A stretch of 64,000 bases of DNA from Hydrogenophaga pseudoflava (lineage in GTDB: Bacteria; Pseudomonadota; Gammaproteobacteria; Burkholderiales; Burkholderiaceae_C), in assembly GCF_031020795.1 (NCBI RefSeq), contig NZ_JAVHJP010000001.1:1-64000 (forward strand), given 5' to 3'. This document shows positions 7,374-20,161 of the stretch, piece by piece (position 1 is the stretch's first letter; each line of letters begins with the position of its first letter). The position numbers and the translations under genes were made by a program. The notes beneath the pieces are model-generated. The model made no database searches. It was not told the origin of the DNA and was given only the letters and a program-made list of their open reading frames with translations.

Positions 7374-8330
7374 TCAGGCGGACAGCCTGATGCCGTACTG
7401 CGTCAGGCAGGTCTGCTTCAGCGCCTTCATCATCACCTTGGCGCCCGGCGAGAGCAGGCGGTCGGTGCGGGTGATGAGGCCGAAGGCGTCCATGTGGCAG
7501 GGCATGTCCATGGGCAGCACGCTCAGCAGCCCGTGCGAGGCGTAGTAGTTCGCCACCTCGGTCGCCACCACGCCCACCATGTCGCTCTGCTGCAGCATGC
7601 GCGTCATGAACAGCAGGGCCGAGGTCTCGATGGTGTTGATCGGCGGGCTCAGGCCCTCCTGCTGGAACATCAGGTCGAAGCGGTGGCGCAGCACGCTGCC
7701 GGCCGGCGGCACGATCCAGCCCGCACCGTGCACGTCGCGCAGCCCCAGGTTGCTCACTCCCATCAGCGGATGCCCCGGCCGCGTCACGGCGGACACGAGT
7801 TCCCCGGTCAGCGGCTCGTAGGCCAGGTTGGCCTTGTCGTGTTCGGCGAACAGGCGCCCCACCACGATGTCCAGCTTGCCCTGCTCCAGCCGGTCCAGCA
7901 GCACCGGGCTGGTCTCGATGTCCAGCGAAATCCTCAGGTTGGGATGCTCCTGTTTGACGAGGGCCACCGCCGTGGGCAGCAGGCTCAGGCCGGGCGAGGT
8001 GATGGCACCGATGCCCACCTGGCCGAAGTGTCCGGTCTTGAGGGAAGTCAGCTCGTCGTGCGCCTGGTTCAGGCTGGCCAGGGCCATGCGGGCGTGGCGG
8101 ATCATGGTCTCGCCGTACCAGGTGGGGCTCATGCCGCGGGGCAGCCGCTCGAACAGCGGCACGCCCAGCACATCTTCCAGGTCCTTGAGCAGCTTGGACG
8201 CGGCCGGCTGGGTCATGCTCAGCACCTGGGCCGCGCGGTGGATGTTGCCCTCCTCGGCCAGCGCCACCAGCAGCAGCAGCTGACGGGTCTTGAGCCGGGC
8301 ACGGATGAACCAGTGGTTGTAGTTGCTCAT
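7374..8330 (-). CDS. gbpR: LysR-family regulator, GbpR-like
   Basis: The 318-residue protein has an N-terminal LysR winged helix (about residues 12-72, LVALAEEGNIHRAAQVLSMT then QPAASKLLKDLEDVLG) and a two-lobed effector domain. The N-terminal extension SNYNHWFIRARLKTRQL and the neighbouring chvE fit GbpR. In Agrobacterium GbpR activates the galactose/arabinose-binding protein gene chvE when arabinose, fucose or galactose is present. Here it is divergent from the aldehyde dehydrogenase and the transporter operon across a 115-base region holding 8-bp inverted arms. Autorepression and activation of the catabolic operon are inferred. Confidence 0.85.
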   Translation of the reverse strand: MSNYNHWFIRARLKTRQLLLLVALAEEGNIHRAAQVLSMTQPAASKLLKDLEDVLGVPLFERLPRGMSPTWYGETMIRHARMALASLNQAHDELTSLKTGHFGQVGIGAITSPGLSLLPTAVALVKQEHPNLRISLDIETSPVLLDRLEQGKLDIVVGRLFAEHDKANLAYEPLTGELVSAVTRPGHPLMGVSNLGLRDVHGAGWIVPPAGSVLRHRFDLMFQQEGLSPPINTIETSALLFMTRMLQQSDMVGVVATEVANYYASHGLLSVLPMDMPCHMDAFGLITRTDRLLSPGAKVMMKALKQTCLTQYGIRLSA

Positions 8331-8357
8331 TGGGGGTTTTCGAGAATGCCAAGAACG

Positions 8358-8393
8358 ATATCAATTTTGTCTGAAAAACGATTGGATTGATAT
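8358..8393. promoter_or_regulatory. Inverted repeat in the gbpR / catabolic operon promoter
   Basis: ATATCAAT (8358-8365) and ATTGATAT (8386-8393) are perfect inverted arms 20 bases apart in the divergent gap, which is AT-rich against a GC-rich background. Spacing and position fit a LysR-type regulator bound as a dimer pair. The octamer recurs at 6507-6514 before the SDR/lactonase genes. Confidence 0.55.
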
Positions 8394-8445
8394 TAAAAAC
8401 ACTCCTAGACTGCCGGCCAACGTCACACAAGGCCTCAGCAAGCAC

Positions 8446-9897
8446 ATGAAACTCGGCGAGATCCGGCACCAGCCGCGGCACCTGATCAATGGCCGCTGGG
8501 TCAGCGGTGCCACCACCGGCATCAGCGTCAACCCTTCGGACACACGGGAGGTGGTGGCCGAATTCGCCCGCGCCGACCGCAACCAGACCGAACTGGCGAT
8601 TGCCGCCGCGGCCGATGCCCTGCCGCAGTGGAGTCTGAGCACACCGCAGCGCCGCGCCGACGCGCTGGACCTGGCCGGCAGCGAGCTGCTGGCGCGCAAG
8701 GAGGAGCTGGGCGAGCTGCTGGCGCGCGAGGAAGGCAAGACCCTGCCCGAGGCCATCGCCGAGGTCGCGCGGGCCGGCAACATCTTCAAGTTCTTTGCCG
8801 GCGAGGCACTCCGCATCGGCGGCGAGACCCTGGCCTCGGTGCGCCCCGGGGTGCAGGTGGACATCACCCGCGAACCAGTGGGCGTGGTCGCGGTGATCGC
8901 GCCCTGGAACTTTCCCTTCGCCATCCCCGCCTGGAAGATCGCGCCCGCGCTGGCCTACGGCAACACCGTGGTGTTCAAGCCGGCCGAGCTGGTGCCCACC
9001 TGTGGCTGGGCCCTGGCCGAGATCCTCAGCCGCTGCGGCCTGCCCGCCGGCACGTTCAACCTCATCATGGGCAGCGGCCGCGAGGTCGGCCAGACCCTGG
9101 TGGAGCACCCGCGGGTGAACGCGGTGAGCTTCACGGGCTCGGTGTCCACCGGGCGCCGCATCCTGGCCACCACCGCTGCGCGCCAGGCCAAGGTGCAGCT
9201 GGAGATGGGCGGCAAGAACCCGCTGGTGGTGCTGGCCGACGCCGACCTGGACCTGGCGGTCGACTGCGCGCTGCAGGGCTCGTACTTCTCCACCGGCCAG
9301 CGCTGCACCGCGTCCAGCCGCCTGATCGTCGAGGCCCCGGTGCACGACGCCTTCGTCGCCCGGCTGACCCAGCGCCTGGCCACGCTGAAGGTGGGCCACG
9401 CGCTGACCCGCGGCACCGAGATGGGCCCGGTGGTCGATGGTGCCCAGCTGGAGCAGAACCTGTCCTACATGGCCATCGGCGCCGACGAAGGCGCAGAGCA
9501 TGTCTTCGGCGGCGAGCGCCTGGAGCGCGAGACCCCCGGCCACTACATGAGCCCCGCGCTGTGGCTGGCCCAGCCCGGGCACCGCATCGCCCGCGAAGAA
9601 ATCTTCGGCCCCATCGCCTGCGTGCTGCGGGCCGACGACTACGGGCACGCGCTCGAACTGGCGAACGACACGCCGTTCGGTCTGTGCGCCGGCCTCTGTA
9701 CCACCTCGCTCAGGCACGCGATGCACTTCCGTCGCCATGCGCAGGTGGGCATGACCATGGTGAACCTGCCGACCGCCGGCGTGGATTTCCATGTTCCGTT
9801 CGGCGGACGCAAGGACTCCAGCCACGGATCCCGGGAACAAGGCCGCTACGCGGCGGAGTTCTACACCACCGTCAAGACCAGTTACATGCTGGCCTGA
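8446..9897 (+). CDS. NAD(P)-dependent aldehyde dehydrogenase, probable 2-oxoglutarate semialdehyde dehydrogenase
   Basis: The 483-residue protein has the full aldehyde dehydrogenase set: APWNFPFAIPAWKIAPAL with the conserved Asn, the cofactor lysine in VVFKPAE, FTGSVSTGR, the general-base Glu in LEMGGKNPLVV, the nucleophilic Cys in STGQRCTASSRLIVE, and EEIFGPIACV. It is closest in pattern to alpha-ketoglutaric semialdehyde dehydrogenases of non-phosphorylating pentose pathways. With L-arabonate and L-KDA dehydratases in the same operon, the expected reaction is 2-oxoglutarate semialdehyde to 2-oxoglutarate. It is the first gene of the plus-strand operon after gbpR. I chose the ATG at 8446 because the upstream in-frame codons belong to the promoter region. 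Confidence 0.87.
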   Translation: MKLGEIRHQPRHLINGRWVSGATTGISVNPSDTREVVAEFARADRNQTELAIAAAADALPQWSLSTPQRRADALDLAGSELLARKEELGELLAREEGKTLPEAIAEVARAGNIFKFFAGEALRIGGETLASVRPGVQVDITREPVGVVAVIAPWNFPFAIPAWKIAPALAYGNTVVFKPAELVPTCGWALAEILSRCGLPAGTFNLIMGSGREVGQTLVEHPRVNAVSFTGSVSTGRRILATTAARQAKVQLEMGGKNPLVVLADADLDLAVDCALQGSYFSTGQRCTASSRLIVEAPVHDAFVARLTQRLATLKVGHALTRGTEMGPVVDGAQLEQNLSYMAIGADEGAEHVFGGERLERETPGHYMSPALWLAQPGHRIAREEIFGPIACVLRADDYGHALELANDTPFGLCAGLCTTSLRHAMHFRRHAQVGMTMVNLPTAGVDFHVPFGGRKDSSHGSREQGRYAAEFYTTVKTSYMLA

Positions 9898-9936
9898 CCC
9901 TTTGCTTCAACCAACCAGAGACAGGAGACAGACAAC

Positions 9937-10905
9937 ATGAAACAACTGCAACGCCGCACCCTGGTGACCGCCCTGGCGGCCGCCCCCATGGCCCTGATGC
10001 TGCCCGGCGGCGCCTTCGCGCAAAAGCCCATCGTGCTGGGCTTCAGCCAGATCGGGGCCGAGTCGGAGTGGCGCACCGCCAACTCCGAGTCCATCAAGTC
10101 CTCGGCCAAGGAAGCCGGCATCGACCTGAAGTTCGCGGACGCCCAGCAGAAGCAGGAGAACCAGATCAAGGCGATCCGCTCCTTCATCGCACAGAAGGTC
10201 GACGTGATCGCCTTCTCTCCGGTGGTGGAAAGTGGCTGGGGCGCCGTGCTGCGCGAAGCCAAGGCCGCCAAGATCCCGGTGATCCTGACCGACCGCGCCG
10301 TCAACGAGAAGGACGAAACCCTGTGGGTGACCTTCATGGGCTCCGACTTCGTCGAGGAAGGCCGCAAGGCCGGCCGCTGGCTGGTCGAGAAGATGAAGGA
10401 CCAGAAGGGTGAAGTCAACATCGTCGAACTGCAGGGCACCGTGGGCTCGGCCCCGGCCATCGACCGCAAGAAGGGCTTCGAGGAAATCATCAAGGCCGAT
10501 CCGAAGTTCAAGATCATCCGCAGCCAGACCGGCGACTTCACCCGCGCCAAGGGCAAGGAAGTGATGGAAGCCTTCCTGAAGGCTGAGGGCAAGAAGATCA
10601 ACGTGCTCTACGCACACAACGACGACATGGCCATTGGTGCGATCCAGGCCATCGAGGAAGCCGGCATGAAGCCCGCCAAGGACATCACCATCATCTCGAT
10701 CGACGCCGTGAAGGGCGCCTTCGAGGCCATGATCGCCGGCAAGCTCAACGTCAGCGTCGAGTGCAGCCCACTGCTCGGCCCGCAGCTGATGGCGGCCGTC
10801 AAGGACCTCAAGGCCGGCAAGACCCTGCCGCGCCGCATCGTCACGCAGGAAAGCATCTTCCCGATGGAGACCGCCGCTGCCGAGTTCCCCAAGCGCAAGT
10901 ACTGA
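9937..10905 (+). CDS. ytfQ: Sugar ABC transporter substrate-binding protein, YtfQ-like
   Basis: This 322-residue periplasmic protein has a signal peptide ([19 protein letters not shown], cleaved near GAFAQ) and a type I periplasmic-binding fold. Motifs such as [34 protein letters not shown] and ILTDRAVN are typical of YtfQ galactofuranose/galactose-binding proteins. A GGAGACAG ribosome site precedes the ATG. Its natural partners, the YtfR/YtfT/YjfF-type ATPase and two permeases, are present but come only after an inserted chvE-gguA-gguB set 4 kb downstream. Expected ligands are galactose or arabinose, perhaps as furanoses. Confidence 0.85.
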   Translation: MKQLQRRTLVTALAAAPMALMLPGGAFAQKPIVLGFSQIGAESEWRTANSESIKSSAKEAGIDLKFADAQQKQENQIKAIRSFIAQKVDVIAFSPVVESGWGAVLREAKAAKIPVILTDRAVNEKDETLWVTFMGSDFVEEGRKAGRWLVEKMKDQKGEVNIVELQGTVGSAPAIDRKKGFEEIIKADPKFKIIRSQTGDFTRAKGKEVMEAFLKAEGKKINVLYAHNDDMAIGAIQAIEEAGMKPAKDITIISIDAVKGAFEAMIAGKLNVSVECSPLLGPQLMAAVKDLKAGKTLPRRIVTQESIFPMETAAAEFPKRKY

Positions 10906-10934
10906 TCCCCTGCGCCTTTCACAACAACCACCCC

Positions 10935-10956
10935 GCCGCGCGGACGACCGCGCGGC
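10935..10956 (+). other. Intercistronic hairpin after ytfQ
   Basis: GCCGCGCGG and CCGCGCGGC form a perfect 9-bp stem with a four-base ACGA loop, between the ytfQ stop and the chvE ribosome site. Such stems after binding-protein genes often protect the upstream mRNA from 3' exonucleases and raise binding-protein yield relative to the membrane components. No T-run follows. Confidence 0.5.
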
Positions 10957-10975
10957 ACCACCCGAGGAGACCCAC

Positions 10976-12046
10976 TTGAACACCCCCAACCGCCGCCACG
11001 TCCTCTGCGCCGTCGCACTGGCCGCCGCCGCCTTCAGCACCGGCGCCTTCGCGCAGGACAAAGGCACCATCGGCATCTCCATGCCCACCAAGTCGTCCGC
11101 GCGCTGGATTGCCGACGGTGACAACATGGTCAAGGTCCTCAAGGACCGCGGCTACAAGACCGACCTGCAGTACGCCGAGGACGACATCCCGAACCAGCTG
11201 GCGCAGATCGAGAACATGATCACCAAGGGCGTGAAGGTGCTGGTGATCGCCTCCATCGACGGCACCACGCTGTCCAAGGCCTTGCAGAACGCGGCCGACA
11301 AGGGCATCAAGGTCATCGCCTACGACCGCCTGATCAAGGGCAGCAAGAACGTCGACTACTACGCCACCTTCGACAACTTCCAGGTGGGTGTACAGCAGGC
11401 CACCTCCATCGTCGACAAGCTGGGCCTGAAGGCCGGCAAGGGCCCGTTCAACATCGAGCTGTTCGGCGGCTCACCGGACGACAACAACGCCTTCTTCTTC
11501 TACGACGGCGCCATGAGCGTGCTCAAGCCCTACATCGACAGCGGCAAGCTGGTGGTGCGCAGCAAGCAGATGGGCATGGACAAGGTCGGCACGCTGCGCT
11601 GGGACGGCGCCGTGGCCCAGGCCCGCATGGACAACCTGCTGTCCGCCTTCTACGGCAAGGACAAGGTGCACGCGGTGCTCAGCCCGTACGACGGCCTGTC
11701 CATCGGCATCCTCTCCAGCCTGAAGGGCGTGGGCTACTGTACTGCGCAGCAACCCTGCCCGGTGGTCAGCGGCCAGGACGCCGAGGTGCCCTCGGTCAAG
11801 TCCATCCTCAAGGGCGAGCAGTACTCGACCATCTTCAAGGACACGCGCGAGCTGGCCAAGGTCACGGCCAACATGGTGGACGCCACGCTCTCGGGCAAGC
11901 AGCCCGAGATCAACGACACCAAGACCTACAACAACGGCGTGAAGGTGGTGCCCAGCTACCTGCTCAAGCCGGTGCCGGTCGACGCAGGCAACTGGAAGAT
12001 GGTGCTGGTGGACAGCGGCTACTACAAGGAATCGCAGCTCAAGTGA
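10976..12046 (+). CDS. chvE: Multiple-sugar-binding periplasmic protein ChvE
   Basis: The 356-residue protein has a signal peptide ([18 protein letters not shown], cleavage near AFAQ) and a mature N-terminus [20 protein letters not shown] that is highly characteristic of ChvE/MmsE-type proteins. These bind aldoses such as galactose, arabinose, xylose and glucose for the GguAB transporter. Later landmarks are [19 protein letters not shown] and [17 protein letters not shown]. The start is a TTG at 10976 with a strong GAGGAG site six bases upstream. No ATG lies near the signal peptide. The gene sits between ytfQ and gguA, with hairpins on both sides. Confidence 0.9.
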   Translation: MNTPNRRHVLCAVALAAAAFSTGAFAQDKGTIGISMPTKSSARWIADGDNMVKVLKDRGYKTDLQYAEDDIPNQLAQIENMITKGVKVLVIASIDGTTLSKALQNAADKGIKVIAYDRLIKGSKNVDYYATFDNFQVGVQQATSIVDKLGLKAGKGPFNIELFGGSPDDNNAFFFYDGAMSVLKPYIDSGKLVVRSKQMGMDKVGTLRWDGAVAQARMDNLLSAFYGKDKVHAVLSPYDGLSIGILSSLKGVGYCTAQQPCPVVSGQDAEVPSVKSILKGEQYSTIFKDTRELAKVTANMVDATLSGKQPEINDTKTYNNGVKVVPSYLLKPVPVDAGNWKMVLVDSGYYKESQLK

Positions 12047-12059
12047 GCGGCCTGTCGCC

Positions 12060-12089
12060 GGGGGCCTGATCCGAGGGCTCCCGGCCCCC
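12060..12089 (+). other. Intercistronic hairpin after chvE
   Basis: GGGGGCC (12060-12066) and GGCCCCC (12083-12089) form a perfect 7-bp stem with a 16-base loop, 13 bases after the chvE stop and about 20 bases before the TTG start of gguA. As with the stem before chvE, mRNA protection or reduced downstream expression is the likely effect. Confidence 0.45.
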
Positions 12090-12109
12090 TGTGTACCGAG
12101 GAATCCGCC

Positions 12110-13633
<1,524 letters not shown>

Positions 13634-13638
13634 ATCCC

Positions 13639-14843
13639 ATGGAACAACAACAGACCTCCCCCGCGGCCCTTGCGGCGCCGTCCGACAGCCGCCCCGTGCT
13701 GGACTTCCTCAAGCACAACTTCCGCGAGTACGGCATGCTGATCTCGCTGGTCGCGATCATGGCCTTCTTCCAGGTCATGACCGACGGCACGCTGATGCAG
13801 CCGCTGAACCTGACCAACCTGGTGCTGCAGAACAGCTACATCGTCATCATGGCGCTGGGCATGCTGCTGGTCATCGTGGCCGGCCACATCGACCTCTCGG
13901 TGGGCTCGGTCTGCGGCTTCATCGGGGCGCTGGCCGCCGTGCTGATGGTCAGCTACGAGTGGCACTTCGTGCCTGCCTCGCTGGTGTGCCTGCTGGTGGG
14001 CGCGGTGATCGGTGGCGCGCAGGGCTGGTTCGTGGCCTTCTTCCGCATCCCCTCGTTCATCGTCACCCTGGCCGGCATGCTGGTGTTCAAGGGCCTGGCG
14101 CTGGCGCTGCTGCAGGGCCAGTCCATCGGCCCCTTCCCCGAAGAGTTCCAGATGCTCAGCTCCGGCTTCATCCCGGACCTGTTCAGCGCCGAGAGCCTGC
14201 GCCTGACCTCGTTGCTGATCGGCGTGGCGGCCGCTGCACTGCTGGCCCTGTCCAGCCTGCGCGCACGCAACAACCAGCTCAAGCACGGCATCGAGACCGA
14301 GCCCTTCGGCCTGTTCGCGCTCAAGCTCGCGGTGTTCGCGGGCCTGCTCGTGTTCTTCAGCTACATGCTGGCCTCGTACAAGGGCCTGCCCAATGTGTTG
14401 GTGGTGATGGCGCTGCTGATCGTGGCCTTCGACTTCCTCACCTCGCGCACCATCCTGGGCCGCCGCATCTACGCCCTGGGCGGCAACGAGAAGGCGGCCC
14501 GGCTCTCGGGCATCAAGACCGAACGCCTGACCTTCTACACCTTCGTCACCATGGGCGTGCTGGCCGCGCTGGCAGGCCTGGTGTTCGCCGCGCGCCTGAA
14601 CACCGCCACCCCCAAGGCCGGCCTGGGCTTCGAGCTGGACGTGATCGCGGCCTGCTTCATCGGCGGCGCCTCGGCCTCCGGCGGCGTGGGCAAGGTGATG
14701 GGCGCGGTGATCGGCGCTTTCATCATGGGCGTGATGAACAACGGCATGTCCATCATGGGCATCGGCATCGACTACCAGCAGGTCATCAAGGGCCTGGTGC
14801 TGCTGGCCGCCGTGTTCGTGGACGTCTACAACAAGAACAAGGC

Positions 14844-14847
<4 letters not shown>
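13639..14847 (+). CDS. gguB: Sugar ABC transporter permease GguB/MmsB
   Basis: The 402-residue inner-membrane permease of the CUT2/BPD_transp_2 family has about ten hydrophobic segments. It contains the conserved IVAGHIDLSVGSVCGFIGAL loop that follows the first membrane helices, PSFIVTLAGMLVFKG, the coupling segment GRRIYALGGNEKAARLSGI that contacts the ATPase, and CFIGGASASGGVGKVMGAVI. The length of about 400 residues is typical of GguB, which is longer than RbsC-type permeases. It starts 5 bases after gguA and its stop overlaps the next start (ATGA at 14844-14847), so it is translationally coupled to the second transporter's ATPase. Confidence 0.9.
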
Positions 14848-16359
<1,512 letters not shown>

Positions 16360-16367
<8 letters not shown>

Positions 16368-17406
16368 AAACCCATCCCGAGCAAACGCAGTGCTGGGCCA
16401 CCGCCTCACCTGGCCGCTGGTCACGCTGGCCCTGCTGCTGCTGGTCAACGTGGTCGCCAACGAGCGCTTCCTGCACATCGAGTGGCGCGACGGCCACCTC
16501 TACGGCAGCCTGATCGACATCCTCAACCGCGCGGCGCCGCTGATCCTGGTCTCGCTGGGCATGACCCTGGTGATCGCGATGCGCGGCATCGACATCTCGG
16601 TCGGCGCCGTGGTCGCGATCTCGGCCGCCGTCGCCGCCTGGATGATCGGCGGCTCGGTCGACGGCGCCACCACGCGCCTGCCCCTGGGGGTGGCGGTGGC
16701 CGGCGCGCTCGCGGTGGCCACGCTGTGTGGCCTGTGGAACGGCGCGCTGGTGGCCGGCATCGGCATGCAGCCCATCATCGCCACGCTGATCCTGATGGTC
16801 GCGGGCCGGGGCATCGCCCAGCTCATCACCGACGGCCAGATCATCACCATCTACTACCAGCCCTACTTTTTCATCGGCGGCGGTTACCTGCTGGGCCTGC
16901 CGTTCTCGCTGTTCGTCTGGGTGGGCGTGCTGGCCCTGCTGGCCGGCCTGCTCTACAAGACGCCGCTGGGCGTGTTCGTGCAGGCGGTCGGCGTGAACCC
17001 GGCGGCGGCGCGCGTGGCGGGCATCCGCGCGCGGCAGCTGACGCTGGGAGCCTATGTGTTCTGCGGCCTCTGCGCCGGCGTGGCGGGCCTGCTGATCAGC
17101 TCCAACGTCAAGAGCGCCGACGGCAACAACGCCGGCCAGCTGATGGAGCTGGACGCGATCCTGGCCGTCACCCTGGGCGGCACCTCGCTGGCCGGCGGCC
17201 GTTTCAGCCTGCTGGGCACACTGATCGGCGCGCTCATCATCCAGACCCTGACCTACGCCATCTACTCGCTGGGTGTGCCACCCGAGATCAACCTGGTGGT
17301 CAAGGCGGCGGTGGTGTTCGTGGTGATGCTGCTGCAGTCGCCCGAGTTCCGCGCCCAGGTCTGGGCACTGGCCCGGCGTCCCTCGCTGCCCGGAGGTGCC
17401 GCATGA
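16360..17406 (+). CDS. ytfT: Sugar ABC transporter permease, YtfT-like
   Basis: The 348-residue CUT2 permease has about nine membrane segments. It carries LGMTLVIAMRGIDISVGAVVAIS, PIIATLILMVAGRGIAQLITDGQ, and the ATPase-coupling stretch VFVQAVGVNPAAARVAGIRARQL. It pairs with YjfF to form the heteromeric membrane channel of the YtfQRT-YjfF galactofuranose-type importer. The ATG at 16360 overlaps the end of ytfR by 8 bases, and the stop overlaps the yjfF start (17403) by 4 bases. I prefer it to an in-frame start 12 bases earlier, which would lengthen the overlap. Confidence 0.87.
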
Positions 17407-18395
17407 GCGCCGCACCCAGCATCTTGGGTCGCCTGGACCTGCGCTTCCTGCCGCTGGCCGCCACGGTGGGTCTGTTCCTGCTGATGGGGCTGGCTGGGTC
17501 GCTGAGCTACACCGGCTTCTTCTCGGCGCAGGTATTCCTGAACCTGCTGATCGACAACGCCTTCCTGCTCATCGTCGCGGTGGGCATGACCTTCGTCATC
17601 CTCAGCGGCGGCATCGACCTGTCGGTGGGCTCCGTGGTCGCGCTCTCGACCATGGTGCTGGCCACTCTGATCGAACACCACGGCTGGTCGCCGCTGCCGG
17701 CCATCGGCGTGGTGCTGGTGATGGGCTTGTCCTTCGGCGCCTTCATGGGCTTCCTGATCGAGCGCTTCCGGCTGCAGCCCTTCATCGTCACGCTGGCCGG
17801 CATGTTCCTGGCACGCGGCCTGTGCTACCTGATCAGCATCGACTCGATCAGCATCGGCAACGAGGCCTATTCGAACCTGGCCTACTGGCGTCTGGAGCTG
17901 GCCGAGGGCGCCTCGGTCAGCCTGGGCGCACTGATCGCCATCGCCTGCCTGGCGCTGGCCCTGTTCGCGGCCCACAGCAGCACCTTCGGCCGCACGGTCT
18001 ACGCCATCGGCGGCAGCGAACACTCCGCCATCCTGATGGGCCTGCCGGTGCGGCGCACCCTGGTCGGGGTCTACGCGGTCTCGGGCCTGTGCGCGGCGCT
18101 CGGCGGCGTGGTCTTCACCTTCTACACGCTCTCGGGCTACGGCCTGCACGCCGTCGGCATGGAGCTGGACGCCATCGCCGCGGTGGTGATCGGCGGCACC
18201 CTGCTGACCGGCGGCGTGGGCTATGTCTTCGGCACGCTGTTCGGCGTGCTCACCCTGGGCCTGATCCAGACCCTCATCACCTTCGACGGCACGCTCAGCT
18301 CCTGGTGGACGCGCATCGTCGTCGGCCTGCTGCTGTTCCTGTTCTGCCTGCTGCAGCGCCTCATGGTGCGCCGCCCGGGCACGGCCTCCCACTGA
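17403..18395 (+). CDS. yjfF: Sugar ABC transporter permease, YjfF-like
   Basis: The 330-residue CUT2 permease has AVGMTFVILSGGIDLSVGSVVALST, QPFIVTLAGMFLARGLCYLI and GRTVYAIGGSEHSAILMGLPV, the last being the coupling loop. The segment following it, with YGLHAVGMELDAIAAVVIGG, is characteristic of YjfF. It is the partner of the YtfT-like protein encoded immediately upstream with a 4-base overlap. The next gene, L-arabonate dehydratase, starts 24 bases later, which places transport and catabolism in one transcript. Confidence 0.87.
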   Translation: MSAAPSILGRLDLRFLPLAATVGLFLLMGLAGSLSYTGFFSAQVFLNLLIDNAFLLIVAVGMTFVILSGGIDLSVGSVVALSTMVLATLIEHHGWSPLPAIGVVLVMGLSFGAFMGFLIERFRLQPFIVTLAGMFLARGLCYLISIDSISIGNEAYSNLAYWRLELAEGASVSLGALIAIACLALALFAAHSSTFGRTVYAIGGSEHSAILMGLPVRRTLVGVYAVSGLCAALGGVVFTFYTLSGYGLHAVGMELDAIAAVVIGGTLLTGGVGYVFGTLFGVLTLGLIQTLITFDGTLSSWWTRIVVGLLLFLFCLLQRLMVRRPGTASH

Positions 18396-18419
18396 CACCT
18401 CCACCCACCGCACACCACC

Positions 18420-20153
18420 ATGTCCGACAAACCCCGCAAGCTGCGCTCCACCGAATGGTTCGGCAGCGCCGACAAGAACGGCTTCATGTACCGCAGCTGG
18501 ATGAAGAACCAAGGCATCCCGGACCACGCGTTCGACGGCCGCCCCATCATCGGCATCTGCAACACCTGGTCTGAGCTGACACCCTGCAACGCGCACTTCC
18601 GCAAGCTGGCCGAACACGTCAAGAAGGGCGTGCTCGAAGCGGGCGGCTACCCGGTCGAGTTCCCGGTGTTCTCCAACGGCGAGTCCAACCTGCGGCCCAC
18701 CGCCATGCTCACGCGCAACCTGGCGTCGATGGACGTGGAGGAAGCGATCCGCGGCAACCCCATCGACGCGGTGGTGCTGCTGGTGGGCTGCGACAAGACC
18801 ACGCCCGCGCTGCTGATGGGCGCGGCCAGCTGCGACGTGCCGGCCATCGTCGTCACCGGCGGCCCCATGCTCAACGGCAAGCTCGAAGGCAAGAACATCG
18901 GCTCGGGCACGGCCGTGTGGCAGCTGCACGAGTCGCTCAAGGCCGGCGAGATCAACATGCACCAGTTCCTCGCGGCCGAGGGCGGCATGAGCCGCTCTGC
19001 CGGCACCTGCAACACCATGGGCACGGCCTCCACCATGGCCTGCATGGCCGAGGCCCTGGGCACCTCGCTGCCGCACAACGCCGCCATCCCCGCCGTGGAC
19101 GCGCGCCGCTACGTGCTGGCCCACATGTCGGGCCGGCGCATCGTCGAGATGGCGCACGAGGACCTGCGCCTGTCCAAGATCCTGACCCGCGAGGCGTTTG
19201 AAAACGCGATCCGCACCAACGCCGCGATTGGCGGCTCGACCAACGCCGTCATCCACCTCAAGGCGATTGCCGGGCGCATCGGCGTGAACCTGGAGCTGGA
19301 CGACTGGACCCGCATCGGCAAGGGCACGCCCACCGTGGTGGACCTGCAGCCCTCGGGCCGCTTCCTGATGGAGGAGTTCTATTACGCGGGCGGCCTGCCG
19401 GCCGTGCTGCGCCGCCTGGGCGAAAACAACCTGCTGCCGCACCCGGGAGCGCTCACCGTCAACGGCAAGAGCCTGTGGGAGAACGTGGCCGACGCGCCGC
19501 AGTACAACGACGAGGTGATCCGTCCGCTGGACAAGCCGCTCGTGCCCGATGGCGGCATCTGCGTGCTGCGCGGCAACCTGGCGCCGCGCGGCGCCGTGCT
19601 CAAGCCCTCGGCCGCCTCGCCCCACCTGCTGCAGCACCGCGGCCGCGCGGTGGTGTTCGAGAACCTGGAGCACTACAAGGAACGCATCGTCGACGAAGAC
19701 CTGGACATCGACGAGACCTGCGTGATGGTGCTCAAGAACTGCGGCCCCATGGGCTACCCCGGCATGGCGGAGGTGGGCAACATGGGCCTGCCGCCCAAGC
19801 TGCTGCGCCGCGGCATCAAGGACATGGTGCGCATCTCCGACGCGCGCATGAGCGGCACCGCCTACGGCACGGTGGTGCTGCACGTGGCGCCCGAGGCCGC
19901 GGCCGGCGGCCCGCTGGCGGCCGTGCGCGACGGCGACTTCATCGAACTCGACTGCAGCACCGGCCGCCTGCACCTGGACATCAGCGACGACGAACTGGCC
20001 GCGCGCCTGGCCGAGGTGGCGCCGCCGGAACATGCGATGAAAGGCGGCTACCAGCGCCTCTACGTCAACCACGTGCTGCAGGCCGACCAGGGCTGCGACT
20101 TCGAATTCCTCGTCGGCTGCCGCGGAGCCGCCGTTCCTCGCCACTCCCACTGA
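18420..20153 (+). CDS. IlvD/Edd family dehydratase, L-arabonate dehydratase
   Basis: This 577-residue protein belongs to the Fe-S, Mg-dependent IlvD/Edd sugar-acid dehydratases. The conserved cluster cysteines are in ICNTWSELTPCNAHF, VGCDKTTPALLM and AGTCNTMGTAST. The catalytic region NCGPMGYPGMAEVGNMGLP and DARMSGTAYGTVVLHVAPEA is intact. The N-terminus RSTEWFGSADKNGFMYRSWM is typical of L-arabonate (and D-xylonate/L-fuconate) dehydratases rather than dihydroxyacid dehydratase. It converts L-arabonate to L-2-keto-3-deoxyarabonate, the substrate of the next gene product 8 bases downstream. Confidence 0.88.
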   Translation: MSDKPRKLRSTEWFGSADKNGFMYRSWMKNQGIPDHAFDGRPIIGICNTWSELTPCNAHFRKLAEHVKKGVLEAGGYPVEFPVFSNGESNLRPTAMLTRNLASMDVEEAIRGNPIDAVVLLVGCDKTTPALLMGAASCDVPAIVVTGGPMLNGKLEGKNIGSGTAVWQLHESLKAGEINMHQFLAAEGGMSRSAGTCNTMGTASTMACMAEALGTSLPHNAAIPAVDARRYVLAHMSGRRIVEMAHEDLRLSKILTREAFENAIRTNAAIGGSTNAVIHLKAIAGRIGVNLELDDWTRIGKGTPTVVDLQPSGRFLMEEFYYAGGLPAVLRRLGENNLLPHPGALTVNGKSLWENVADAPQYNDEVIRPLDKPLVPDGGICVLRGNLAPRGAVLKPSAASPHLLQHRGRAVVFENLEHYKERIVDEDLDIDETCVMVLKNCGPMGYPGMAEVGNMGLPPKLLRRGIKDMVRISDARMSGTAYGTVVLHVAPEAAAGGPLAAVRDGDFIELDCSTGRLHLDISDDELAARLAEVAPPEHAMKGGYQRLYVNHVLQADQGCDFEFLVGCRGAAVPRHSH

Positions 20154-20161
20154 ACCCGAAC

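Noticed and set aside
17262..20150. Minus-strand open frame of 962 codons across the permease, arabonate dehydratase and neighbours
   Set aside because: It lies fully antisense to well-supported genes, has low-complexity Gly/Ala/His/Arg-rich translation and no family motifs. It is a typical high-GC frame artefact.
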